A stretch of 64,000 nucleotides of DNA. Origin: Akkermansia muciniphila (GTDB lineage: Bacteria; Verrucomicrobiota; Verrucomicrobiia; Limisphaerales; UBA9464). The stretch spans positions 30,271 to 94,270 of the forward strand of contig CAMDGV010000008.1 of the NCBI GenBank assembly GCA_945898055.1. The letters are read 5' to 3'. The position numbers and the translations under genes were made by a program. Shown here piece by piece: positions 1 to 8,406 of the stretch. Every line of letters starts with the position of its first letter. Positions within the stretch are counted from its first letter, which is position 1. The notes under the pieces were generated by a model. That model saw only the letters and a list, made by a program, of their open reading frames with translations, made no database searches and was not told the origin of the DNA.

Positions 1-612
1 GGTAAACACCTCATCCAAGTTTACCCCAAAGAGGACATCTGGGAACGCAGCGCTCAGGAACATTTCGTCAAAGAATTGAGCTCGATTGTTCCCACTGCCA
101 CCGGCACTCCCTCTCAACTTTATTATTATACAGAGATCCTTAAAGTTTCCTATATCGAAGCTGCCGCTTGGGCTCTCACAGCCATTATACTTCTTATCTT
201 TCTTCACTTTAGATCTCTCCTTCAAGTCTTTCTCGCTCTTCTGCCTGTCGCCATCGGCTCTATCTGGATGACTGGCTTCATGGGCTGGTTCGGCATTCCT
301 TTTAACCCTGCCAACATTATGACCCTCCCTCTTGTCATCGGAATAGGAGTCACTAATGGCATCCATATTCTTAACCGCTATGCCGAAGAGAAATCTCCCG
401 CTCTCTTAGGTAAGAGCACTGGTAAAGCGGTGCTCATATCCGGTCTAACTACCATCGCCGGATTCGGAAGTTTGATCATCGCCGATCATCGCGGAATCCA
501 AAGTCTCGGGTATGTGATGTCCGTGGGAACGGCGACTTGTATGATCGCTGCACTGACCGTTCTCCCTGCCCTTATCACCCTAAAAAATCGGCGCTCACCT
601 CACGGTCCTTAA
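1..612 (+). CDS. MMPL/RND-family transporter, C-terminal part (cut by window start)
   Basis: The frame is open from base 1 and ends with TAA at 610-612, so only the last ~203 residues are present. The visible part has about five hydrophobic segments laid out like the second membrane half of an RND permease: a lone helix (residues ~36-55), a pair around ~60-80 and ~90-110, and a closing pair. Between them is the polar loop NRYAEEK, which follows the motif GIGVTNGIHI. That GxGVxxGIH pattern and the final VLPALITL are typical of the MMPL/HpnN-type (hopanoid-associated) RND proteins, proton-driven inner-membrane lipid or drug exporters. The substrate cannot be told from this fragment. No partner gene is visible downstream; the next 830 bases hold no intact gene. 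Confidence 0.85.
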   Translation, partial: GKHLIQVYPKEDIWERSAQEHFVKELSSIVPTATGTPSQLYYYTEILKVSYIEAAAWALTAIILLIFLHFRSLLQVFLALLPVAIGSIWMTGFMGWFGIPFNPANIMTLPLVIGIGVTNGIHILNRYAEEKSPALLGKSTGKAVLISGLTTIAGFGSLIIADHRGIQSLGYVMSVGTATCMIAALTVLPALITLKNRRSPHGP

Positions 613-1443
613 TCCCAAAACGACTTCGGGTCGTTCCGGAACTGTTGGAAACACTACGCCGAGCCGGACTCCCGGTACCCCACAACGTCGTGGGCGAAGT
701 GAGATGGCTTGGAGAAGCCTCTCCTAGAATCTTAACTCCGTTCTTCTGCCACTGATAACGGAGGTTCTGGCCCGAAGCCGCGCCCGAAAAGCGAGTGTTA
801 CAACGGCAGTTCTCCCAGCCTTCCCAACCCAATTTACAGCGGCCACAACTCTAAGCGGAACTTCTCTGCGTCTCCTGCCTGCCTCGACAAATATCCAACC
901 AACCCAAGATGAGTAGGATATTTTCTAGGTGGTTGATCATGATACCGTAGATTCGGACCAAGACGAACGACCAAATTTGACCAATTCCCCTGGGCTAGAT
1001 CCCAAGCTAGCCTTCATTGAAATCCTTCAGAGGGACTCAGGTCTAGCTTTCAGGATAAACGAACGACCTCGGCAATGCTGAACCGTGGAGAGGGCATTTA
1101 CCCTCAGCGGAGACTGGATCAAATTCACTCTAAAGTAACCTTGAACGCGGCAGGGCCTTTGAATTGCCGTCGGAAACCGCCCGTGAAGGCCCAGTCTTCT
1201 TTCGAGCAAGGACGCCCTGACCCAATCCCACTTGAGTTCATTACCTCCACTTGACTCAGTTATTCGTGGCTAATCGAGGGAAATAGAGGCGGGAATCCGA
1301 ACCAATTCGGGTTTGATCCTCTGCGTTTTTGATATCTTCCACGACCAACAAAAGCAACTCCCTCAAATTTCGTGTTGGTCTGATGCGATCCGTCACCCCA
1401 TAGTAGCCAACCACTCGGTTGTTAGAGCCTACTTAGTTCTGCC
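613..1443. other. Gene-free stretch with one gene relic
   Basis: These 830 bases carry no ORF that looks like a protein on either strand, apart from the minus-strand Ig-like relic listed separately. Near the right end is a short inverted repeat (GACCAACA at 1343-1350 and TGTTGGTC at 1373-1380) about 65 bases before the GreA-like gene. It could fold in that gene's leader, but there is no T-run and the arms are only 8 bp, so I assign no function. Confidence 0.5.
623..790 (-). pseudogene. Relic of an immunoglobulin-like repeat
   Basis: Read on the minus strand, a short open frame contains LRYQWQKNGVKILGEASPS, then SPTTLWGTGS and SVSNSSGT. This follows the order of the Ig-like repeats found in many copies in Verrucomicrobia surface proteins (YQWxKNGxxIxGATSxSYT, then TTLADNGSxFxVVVSNSAG). 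The second half is clearly worn: the central DNG and the beta-strand after it are scrambled. There is no start codon in a sensible place and no signal peptide, and the open frame overlaps the end of the upstream transporter. I read it as debris of a large extracellular adhesin-like gene. The family match is from memory of the motif, not from a search. Confidence 0.55.
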
Positions 1444-3258
1444 ATGAGAGACGAATTCGAGAAACTGGTCGCCGCCGGAAAGATTCAGCCAAACCATATC
1501 AACCCACTCATAACTCTGACTGAAGCAGGGTTTTGCCAGCACAAGAGTTGGGGCTTCGGGCGAATTATCTCAGTGGATGTCACTTTAGGTCGACTAAACA
1601 TCGACTTCACCTCCAAAGCAGGCCACTCGATGGATTTGGTCTTTGCCGCAGATTCGCTTAAACCAATCGAAAAGGATCACATCGTTGCCCGCAAGGCGCT
1701 TGATCCCGAAGGGTTGCGGAAGGAGGCCGCTCTGCATCACTTGGAAATAGTCAAACTAGCCCTCCGCAGTTACGGCGGTCGAGCCACCTCCGATCAACTC
1801 CACGCCGTCCTTGCAGATGTCGTCAGTAGCGATTGGAAGAAATGGTGGGAAGTCGCTCGCTCTGAAATGAAGCGCAACGGTCGATTTACCGTGCCGCTCA
1901 AAAAAACAGAGCTGATTATCTTTCAAGATGTCGAAATGGACATTGGCGAGCGCTTAGCCGTGGAGTTTCGAGCTGCTAAAGGCCTTAAGGCTCGGGTGGC
2001 TGTCGCTTCAGAAATTCTTAAGAGTGTCCCAGATATTACGAAGAAAGGGGTTTTAGCCGACATCATTGTCTTACTGAACTCCGATATCATTTCCCATGCA
2101 CCCACCATGGCTTCCTTGGCTTTCGAAGGTGTTTTTATCCGCGATGACCTCCGCATCGCCGCCGGTTTCGAACCGTCGCCTAATGAAATCAGCGCCGCTA
2201 ATATTCTGACGGCACAACACCGATTGGTCGCCTTCTTCAGCGATCTACCCGCAGCCAAACACCGCCGGACATTAGAGGTTCTGCGGGACTCAATCCCAGA
2301 ATGGGGAGCCCGTTTGATCCTAATTCTCAACAACGTAGGGGTTAAATTGGCGGGCGAAATTGCCCGATTACTTCAACTCGAGGGTCAAGGACAATTACTT
2401 AAAACTGAACTGACTCGCCTGATTAGTCAGCACGGTGCTAGCAGCGAACTCCTCCTCTGGTTAGGTAAGGAACGTGGCGATCACTTCGCTGATATTCTCG
2501 GACCTGAGGTCTTCCGCGCCATGCTAACCGCCATGGAAAGGGATGCCTTTAACGAGAAGAAAACCAACCGGCTCCATGACTTTATCCTCGACGATGCAAC
2601 ACTCGTTCTAGAACTCATCGAGTCTGCGGATATTGAGGTTATTCGAGATCTTACTCGTAGCCTCCAACTCTCCCCAAGCTTCGACGATATGGACAAACGT
2701 TCGCTGTTTGCCCGAATTGTTAAGGCCTATCCGGCGATCCAAGAAATGATCACCGGTGAAAGTAAAAAGGATGATCACACTTTCCTCGTCAGTTGGGTCA
2801 GTCTAGAGCGGCGTCAGGTGGAATATCAGGACCTCGTCGAAAAAAGAGTTCCGGCGAACATCAAGGATATCGCACTGGCGCGCAGTTACGGCGATCTTCG
2901 TGAAAATCACGAATACAAGTCGGCTAAAGAAATGCAGCGAGTTCTCCAACGCCGCAAAGCGGAGCTCGAACGGGAGCTCGGCCGGGCTCGTGGTACGGAT
3001 TTTGCCAGTGTTCGTACCGATATCGTCGGTCCAGGCACGACAATCAAAATCACCGACCTTGAGACAGGCGGGGAAGAAATTTACGACATCGTGGGCGCTT
3101 GGGACGGTGATCCCGACAAGAATCGGGTCAGCTATTTGACCCCATTCGCCAAGTCATTCGTTGGGCATCCTGCTGGCGCCGAAGTTTCTTTTACTACCGA
3201 AGGAGCGACCCGTCGTTTCTCTATTAACTCTATCCAACCCTATCAAGCAGCAGCCTGA
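1444..3258 (+). CDS. greA: GreA-type transcript cleavage factor with long N-terminal extension
   Basis: The protein has 604 residues; ordinary GreA has ~158. The last ~150 residues are GreA-like: a coiled coil with the tip motif SYGDLRENHEY (481-491), whose acidic D484 and E487 match the residues that GreA places in the RNA polymerase secondary channel, then a basic helix and an FKBP-like C-terminal domain (~530-600) ending in a VSYLTPFAKSFVGHPAG-type core. The first ~460 residues are helical, with no motif I recognise. Chlamydial GreA also carries a several-hundred-residue extension, so this fits a PVC trait. Inferred role: rescue of backtracked RNA polymerase, with an extra contact surface from the extension. 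It stands alone, with ~170 bases of non-coding DNA behind it. Confidence 0.85.
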   Translation: MRDEFEKLVAAGKIQPNHINPLITLTEAGFCQHKSWGFGRIISVDVTLGRLNIDFTSKAGHSMDLVFAADSLKPIEKDHIVARKALDPEGLRKEAALHHLEIVKLALRSYGGRATSDQLHAVLADVVSSDWKKWWEVARSEMKRNGRFTVPLKKTELIIFQDVEMDIGERLAVEFRAAKGLKARVAVASEILKSVPDITKKGVLADIIVLLNSDIISHAPTMASLAFEGVFIRDDLRIAAGFEPSPNEISAANILTAQHRLVAFFSDLPAAKHRRTLEVLRDSIPEWGARLILILNNVGVKLAGEIARLLQLEGQGQLLKTELTRLISQHGASSELLLWLGKERGDHFADILGPEVFRAMLTAMERDAFNEKKTNRLHDFILDDATLVLELIESADIEVIRDLTRSLQLSPSFDDMDKRSLFARIVKAYPAIQEMITGESKKDDHTFLVSWVSLERRQVEYQDLVEKRVPANIKDIALARSYGDLRENHEYKSAKEMQRVLQRRKAELERELGRARGTDFASVRTDIVGPGTTIKITDLETGGEEIYDIVGAWDGDPDKNRVSYLTPFAKSFVGHPAGAEVSFTTEGATRRFSINSIQPYQAAA

Positions 3259-3429
3259 GCTCACCTCTTCCTTCTGGAATTGATCAGTTTTAGCGAAGAC
3301 AGCGTTGATCGCGCTGACTTTACTAACTTGCGGCCTTGGTAGCCGCTGAGCAGGCTTCCTCCGGCCTAGGATGCATTGGCACCACGGTCAGGGAGAATTA
3401 GCCTAGAATGCCAAGTTCAGCGGGTTTAA

Positions 3430-3816
3430 TTCAGGCTGCCTCAGATAGCTCTTGCCATGCTATGTCTGTGTAAAAAGGTTGTCTTCCACAAAGCTCTTCT
3501 CCTCGGATACGTCTTCGTCGAGCGCCCCCGGTCTCAGCGTCTTTTAATTCGACCAAGTCGCCACACCGGTAATCTCCTCAGCATTTCTGATCAGGAGGAA
3601 TTTATCTCCAAACTCGCTCTTGACGCTCCGGCGGATCTTGAAATGTCACCCAAGATAATTTCAGACCTTCAGATTTGGACCTATTCTGACCCCTTGTGCG
3701 GCAGGAACGAATGGGTGGAACGACGTCATAAGATGACCGAACTTCATCTTCAATGAGACTTCGTCCGGCGCGCCGTAGTCGTGTCGCTCTCAGCAGAAGA
3801 TTTAGAACTCGACTGA
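3430..3816 (+). pseudogene. Broken NusG/RfaH-like antitermination factor
   Basis: The frame reads LLLGYVFVE (compare LFPGYVFV of NusG-like proteins), then HTGNLLSISDQEEFISKLA (compare TxxVxxVLxVPDQExLxxxL), then a degraded KOW-like stretch around DPLCGRNEWVERRHKMTELHLQ-stop. After the TGA at 3754-3756 the same frame continues DFVRRAVVVSLSAEDLELD to a second stop at 3814-3816. That is how the C-terminus of this family (LQVDFxQRAxxVxLxxxDLE) normally finishes. The N-terminal NGN start is missing; an in-frame stop lies at 3427-3429. So the gene lost its 5' part and has one in-frame stop. The homology call is from motifs only. The relic means that a start for the next gene at 3753 would lie inside old coding sequence of another frame. 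Confidence 0.6.
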
Positions 3817-3860
3817 CAGTGTCATTGCCAGCAGTGGGTCTCCACTGGTTCGATACACGC

Positions 3861-5240
3861 GTGCTAGATTTTAATGCCCGTCGGGTCGCCTATGACGCGC
3901 TGCTCCGTGCTGAATCCCCAGGGGACTTCCTCGAACATCGCCTCGATGCGGATCCCAATTATCAAGGTCTCCAACCCGAGGACCGCCGTCTTACCCGTGA
4001 ATTAGCCTCTGGAGTCCTTCGCAATTGCGGAAGTCTCGACTGGTTAATCTCGCGTAAAACGGAGGGTCGCACCCAGAAACCAAAGATTCAGGCGCTTCTT
4101 CGACTCGGTGCTTACCAATTGTTTTTTCTCGACCGCATTCCGGATCACGCTGCGGTTAATGAAACGGTGGCACTGGCTCGCTCGGTGGGACTGACCACTC
4201 AAGCCGGATTTATAAATGCAATTCTGCGCGGACTCATCCGCGAACGTGAGGTTCTACGGGCAGATTTGGAACGTCTCAAAGTTTCCGATCCAGCCATCGG
4301 TTGGTCGCATCCGGCGTGGCTCATCGAACGTTGGACCGCCCATCTAACCACCGACGAATTGCAGGCATTACTGCGTTGGAATAACGCCGCTCCACGCACT
4401 TTTGCTCGAGTTAATCGGTTAAAAATTCAACCCCCTCAACTCCTTGAACTTTGGTCGACCGAAGGCATTGAGGCTCTCCCTTGCGACTTTCCTTGGGTCG
4501 CAAAGGGAACCGTCTTTGAACTCAAATCACACCCGCCCATTGAGTCTATTCCTTCCTTCAAATCGGGTGGATTCTATATTCAAGATCCAAGCACCCTGAT
4601 GGCTGTCGACTTACTCGAGGTTAAACCCGGAGATCGTGTTCTAGATTTCTGTGCTGCTCCTGGCGGAAAGACCTCTCTTATTGCCGAACACCTGAACGGT
4701 AACGGCAACCTCGTTGCCGCAGACTCGAATCCGGATCGTCTCAACCTACTCATCGAAAACACAACCCGTCTAGGTTTTACTAAGTGCCGTGTGACGACCT
4801 CCGAAGAGGCAGGTAGCGACTTCGATCGAGTGCTGGTCGATGCTCCTTGCTCCAATACAGGGGTGCTACGGCGCCGAATCGAATTACGTTGGCGAATTCG
4901 TCCAACCGAACTCACCCGTTTAGCAAGTCTCCAATCAAGCATCCTCGATAATGCTGCCCAACGTGTCCGGCACGGTGGAGCCCTCGTCTACAGTACCTGC
5001 AGCCTTGAACCAGAAGAAAACCGAGAAGTGGCACACGCCTTCACTGAACGTCATCCCGATTTTAAACTCACCAAAATAACCGAGCTACATCCAGTCCGAG
5101 ACGGTGTCGACGGAGCCTTTGCTGCCCGTTTCGAACGTCTCGAAGAGTCGCAAATCGGGGAGCTAGCTCTTAAGGAGGCCTTTAGGTTTCCGAGGAATGA
5201 TCCGCATCTGCCTCCGCGCGCTGTTCTTCGTCTCGGCTAG
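3861..5240 (+). CDS. rsmB: 16S rRNA (cytosine-967 C5)-methyltransferase RsmB
   Basis: An N-terminal NusB-like helical domain (ARRVAYDALLRAE, then DRRLTRELASGVLRN and the AVNETVALARSVG region) is followed by a Rossmann methyltransferase domain. That domain has SAM motif VLDFCAAPGGKTS, motif IV DAPCSNTG and motif VI YSTCSLEPEEN. The two cysteines expected for a 5-methylcytosine RNA methyltransferase are both present (codons at 4848 and 4998). Known role: methylates C967 of 16S rRNA. The frame is open back to an ATG at 3753, but the extra 36 residues are arginine-rich and lie over the NusG-like relic, so I prefer the GTG at 3861; its ribosome site is weak. The 3' end overlaps the convergent membrane-protein gene by about 60 bases. 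Confidence 0.9.
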   Translation: MLDFNARRVAYDALLRAESPGDFLEHRLDADPNYQGLQPEDRRLTRELASGVLRNCGSLDWLISRKTEGRTQKPKIQALLRLGAYQLFFLDRIPDHAAVNETVALARSVGLTTQAGFINAILRGLIREREVLRADLERLKVSDPAIGWSHPAWLIERWTAHLTTDELQALLRWNNAAPRTFARVNRLKIQPPQLLELWSTEGIEALPCDFPWVAKGTVFELKSHPPIESIPSFKSGGFYIQDPSTLMAVDLLEVKPGDRVLDFCAAPGGKTSLIAEHLNGNGNLVAADSNPDRLNLLIENTTRLGFTKCRVTTSEEAGSDFDRVLVDAPCSNTGVLRRRIELRWRIRPTELTRLASLQSSILDNAAQRVRHGGALVYSTCSLEPEENREVAHAFTERHPDFKLTKITELHPVRDGVDGAFAARFERLEESQIGELALKEAFRFPRNDPHLPPRAVLRLG

Positions 5241-5646
5241 AGGCTTCTACCCATTGGATCGTCTTAAAAATGATCCACCCAAAGCCCGATAGTACCACCA
5301 AGGCACTGGAGAGTCCCCAAATAACCTCCAAACGTTTTGCTTCACTCACCAGTCGCAACGGAAAGAGAAAACAACCAAAGGCGATGAGCAGAAGTGTGCC
5401 TCCGGACAGTTTCAATAGTTTGTTTTTTCCAACGGAGGCCCCGGCATCGAACTGGAATATTACCCTCCAAAACAGCACCGCCAATACCGCTCCAACCGCA
5501 AAAAGGATGGGAACACTCCAATGAAACTCAAACTTGAGTCCCTCACGATCGCGCCCGACAACCCCTAATGACCCAAGCATTCCCCCCAAGGCCAAGGCCG
5601 AGGAAACGACAACGACCCGTCGCAAAAATGGAGCTTTGGAGTGCAT
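5182..5646 (-). CDS. Small membrane protein of unknown function
   Basis: It has 154 residues with four clear hydrophobic segments (about residues 10-30, 42-60, 80-97 and 108-127) and a charged acidic tail rich in E, D and R. I do not recognise the family. The start at 5646 lies 12 bases after the end of purM on the same strand, so it is probably co-transcribed with purM. Its 3' end overlaps the convergent rsmB by 59 bases. The tail lies in this overlap and may be less constrained. Confidence 0.6.
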   Translation of the reverse strand: MHSKAPFLRRVVVVSSALALGGMLGSLGVVGRDREGLKFEFHWSVPILFAVGAVLAVLFWRVIFQFDAGASVGKNKLLKLSGGTLLLIAFGCFLFPLRLVSEAKRLEVIWGLSSALVVLSGFGWIIFKTIQWVEASSRDEEQRAEADADHSSET

Positions 5647-5658
5647 AGCTAAATCCCT

Positions 5659-6756
5659 TCACTCTACACGACAAAGGCCCTGACCTGGAACGATCCCTCC
5701 TATAACCCAAGCCCCATGGCCTGCGGCCCGGATGAAACGCAAAACAGCATCAGCACCCTCCTCCGGGACGACTGCGGTCATACCGATTCCCATATTAAAG
5801 ACTTGGTACAACTCAGCTTCATCTACGCCCCCTTTATCACGAAGAAGACGAAACAGCGGCGGTAATTCCCATGCATCTTTACGAATCAGAGCGTCGCACT
5901 TTGGTGGAAGGATACGGGGCAAGTTATCCACAAAGCCACCCCCAGTAATGTGAGCCAAAGCTTTTAGGCCCAACGGTTTTCCTGCCGGATTAAACTTCTT
6001 AATTAACTTCTGAACAAGAGGCCCATAGGAAACATGAACTGCCAAAAGTGCATCCCCCAATGTCCCCCCCAATTCAGCAACGCGACTCTTCGGCTTTAAC
6101 CCCAGCGTCTCGAATAAAATCTTACGAGCTAAGGAGTAACCGTTGGTGTGCAATCCGCTGGAAGCAATCCCGAGGACCACGTCGCCGCGTTTCACGGTCT
6201 TTTGACCGACTAACATGCGCGATTTGTCGACGACGCCCACGATCGTGCCGCTCACATCGTATTCGCCTTTCTGATAAAACCCAGGCATCTGAGCGGTCTC
6301 GCCACCAATCAATGCGCAACCGTTGGCGGCACAACCTCGGGCAAAGCCACGGATAATATCGGTGAACACATGCGGTTCCAAGGTTCCAGTACCGAGATAA
6401 TCGAGGAAGAAAAGAGGCTCAGCACCTAAAACAGCGATGTCGTTGACGCAATGGTTCACCAAGTCCTCGCCAATGGTATCGTGTCGGTCCATCGCAAAGG
6501 CGATCTTTAACTTGGTGCCCACGCCATCGACCGAACTTACCAGTACCGGTTGGCGGTGCTTGCGGATATTGAGGGCGAATAATCCGCCGAATCCACCCAC
6601 CTTACCCAACACCTCCGGTCGATGGGTCGATGCCAGCAATTGTGGCAGGGTGTTCTTGACGCGGTTTCCTAAATCAATGTCAACGCCTGCCGCGGCGTAG
6701 GCTTTCTGCTTCTTCACGTGGCGATAGTCTAAACACGGAGCCCCAACGGTGAACAT
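5659..6756 (-). CDS. purM: Phosphoribosylformylglycinamidine cyclo-ligase (AIR synthetase)
   Basis: It has 365 residues, near the usual ~345. Family motifs appear in order: SVDGVGTKLKIA, the NDIAVLGAEPLFFLDYLG block, LIGGETAQMPGFY, VLGIASSGLHTNGYSLAR and HITGGGFVDNLPRILP. The enzyme closes the imidazole ring of 5-aminoimidazole ribonucleotide with ATP in de novo purine synthesis, in the cytosol. No other pur gene is in the window. A gap of 288 bases upstream (6757-7044) holds no ORF I trust and must contain its promoter; I saw no riboswitch there. Confidence 0.97.
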   Translation of the reverse strand: MFTVGAPCLDYRHVKKQKAYAAAGVDIDLGNRVKNTLPQLLASTHRPEVLGKVGGFGGLFALNIRKHRQPVLVSSVDGVGTKLKIAFAMDRHDTIGEDLVNHCVNDIAVLGAEPLFFLDYLGTGTLEPHVFTDIIRGFARGCAANGCALIGGETAQMPGFYQKGEYDVSGTIVGVVDKSRMLVGQKTVKRGDVVLGIASSGLHTNGYSLARKILFETLGLKPKSRVAELGGTLGDALLAVHVSYGPLVQKLIKKFNPAGKPLGLKALAHITGGGFVDNLPRILPPKCDALIRKDAWELPPLFRLLRDKGGVDEAELYQVFNMGIGMTAVVPEEGADAVLRFIRAAGHGAWVIGGIVPGQGLCRVE

Positions 6757-7044
6757 AATTTATCGAAGTTACCTGCAGTAATGCCCCCGACCGACTTGGA
6801 TCAAAACCGAAGGGGCAGAAGTCAAACGCGAAAACGGTCGAGTTTTTTTTAACCTACTGATTACCTTCGATAACGATCGACCTAAGGCAATCCTCCTCCA
6901 GTTCGACATTCTCACGAAAAGGTACCCAAGTTTCCCTCTTCCCCCACCGCCTTGGGTCTTCTGCAACCGTTGAACTCGACACCCTGACAACCGAGGGTAG
7001 TCGCCTGGCTAACCCCCGATTGAACTGGGTTCATTTCCGAAGTT

Positions 7045-8406
7045 TTATTCGTAACGAAGCGCCTGAATAGGTTCCAAACGGGCCGCTTTAAAAGCTGGTA
7101 TCAGACCCGCGACAATTCCCACACCGCCACTGAAAACCACGGCAAGAGCTTGCGCCCACCAAGTAATGACCGGCGTATTTCCAGTCGGCGAAATGTAGGA
7201 CAATAAATCGACAAGAAACTGGGAAGCGACCAATCCAGCCAAAGCTCCCAGCAGAGCCAGTACAACGCTCTCAACGATGATTTGAATAAAAATATCAAGA
7301 CCAGTCGCGCCGATCGCTTTGCAGGTTCCAATCTCCCGAATGCGCTCATTGATGCTCGCCAACATAATGTTCATAATCCCAATCCCGCCCACTAGAAGGC
7401 TAATCCCGGCAATGATTCCGCCACTCAACCTCGCATTTTTAATCTGGCGATTAATGCTCTCAATTTGGTTTTCCTGAGTCTGAAAAGAAAAGTCCTCAAT
7501 GCCGCGGTGAGTCACCAATAAAATGTTCCGTGCCTGTTGGAGAGCTTTCTCCATTTGATCCATCGATCTCACCTTGAGATCAATGTCGGTCAGTCTGGGA
7601 TCTGGAATTCCATCGGCATCGCCGGCAATCCGAAAGCGGACCCACGAGGTATTAAGTGGAATGTAAATGGTGTGGTTCTTGCGCCAGAAGGCCCACCCCC
7701 CTTTTCGCCCCCATCCCTTTGAGCGCTTCGGACCGTTTGGGTTGGCTGCTTTAATCTCAACCAATTTCTTCAAGGCCCTCTCCTTGGCGTCTCGTTCACT
7801 CGAATAGTGTTGGAACATCCCCACAATGGTGAAGGGTTGACCATTTAATTGGATGGTCTCGCCGACGGGAATAATCTCCCGACCTGTCTCGTCTGGATCT
7901 TCAAACAGTGCATCACGAATTCCAGTCCCGATCACACACACCGGATTCGCTTTTTCTTCATCTAAAGAATTAAAAAAACGCCCATGCTCAACCGTGTGAA
8001 GGTTCATCGCCAAAACCTCCGGCCAGGCCCCAACGACTTCCTCTGGGTCCACCCGTTTATCTCCCTTGGCGGCGATCACATCAGGAACTCCCATTTCCGG
8101 AGAGACCACACTCAAGAGCGGTGCCCCATTCTTCAGCGCCAAAACGTCCACCAAAGTACGTCCTGGAGCCTGATCAGCGAGATGATCTTGGTAGCTCGGA
8201 ATAGCCTGAGCTTGCAGTAAAACTTTGTCTGCTCCACCCATGGCGATCATCGATTCACGTAGACCATTTTCCATGCCTTGGATGATGGCACTCATGCCCA
8301 CCAAGGAGGCGACTCCCAAGACGACCCCGAACAAGGTGAGAATGGAGCGGAACTTATGGGCCCAAACTTCCTTCAAACCGATGAGGATAACATTGAACAA
8401 ATTCAT
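7045..8406 (-). CDS. FtsX/MacB-type ABC transporter permease (second of a tandem pair)
   Basis: It has 453 residues in the classic MacB permease layout: one N-terminal membrane helix (EVWAHKFRSILTLFGVVLGVASLVGMSA), a large periplasmic domain (~45-320), then three C-terminal helices starting at GGIIAGISLLVGGIGIMNIMLASINERIREIGTCKAIGA and ending LEPIQALRYE. It shares its start base with the stop of the permease gene before it (TGATG), so the two are translationally coupled. The periplasmic domain carries a Lys/Arg/Gly-rich patch (RSKGWGRKGGWAFW) that the paralogue has in a different form. Inferred: one half of a heterodimeric exporter with the ATPase and adaptor upstream. Substrate unknown. One oddity is GTCKAIGA where its partner has the usual GIRKAVGA. 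Confidence 0.88.
   Translation of the reverse strand: MNLFNVILIGLKEVWAHKFRSILTLFGVVLGVASLVGMSAIIQGMENGLRESMIAMGGADKVLLQAQAIPSYQDHLADQAPGRTLVDVLALKNGAPLLSVVSPEMGVPDVIAAKGDKRVDPEEVVGAWPEVLAMNLHTVEHGRFFNSLDEEKANPVCVIGTGIRDALFEDPDETGREIIPVGETIQLNGQPFTIVGMFQHYSSERDAKERALKKLVEIKAANPNGPKRSKGWGRKGGWAFWRKNHTIYIPLNTSWVRFRIAGDADGIPDPRLTDIDLKVRSMDQMEKALQQARNILLVTHRGIEDFSFQTQENQIESINRQIKNARLSGGIIAGISLLVGGIGIMNIMLASINERIREIGTCKAIGATGLDIFIQIIVESVVLALLGALAGLVASQFLVDLLSYISPTGNTPVITWWAQALAVVFSGGVGIVAGLIPAFKAARLEPIQALRYE

Noticed and set aside
1027..1209. 60-codon minus-strand frame in the first gap
   Set aside because: Arginine-rich, no motif, no neighbours in operon.
1343..1380. 8-bp inverted repeat before the GreA-like gene as terminator or riboswitch
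   Set aside because: No T-run, long loop of ~22 bases, no conserved riboswitch core visible.
6769..6990. 73-codon minus-strand frame upstream of purM
   Set aside because: Arginine-rich, no motif, occupies what should be the purM promoter region.
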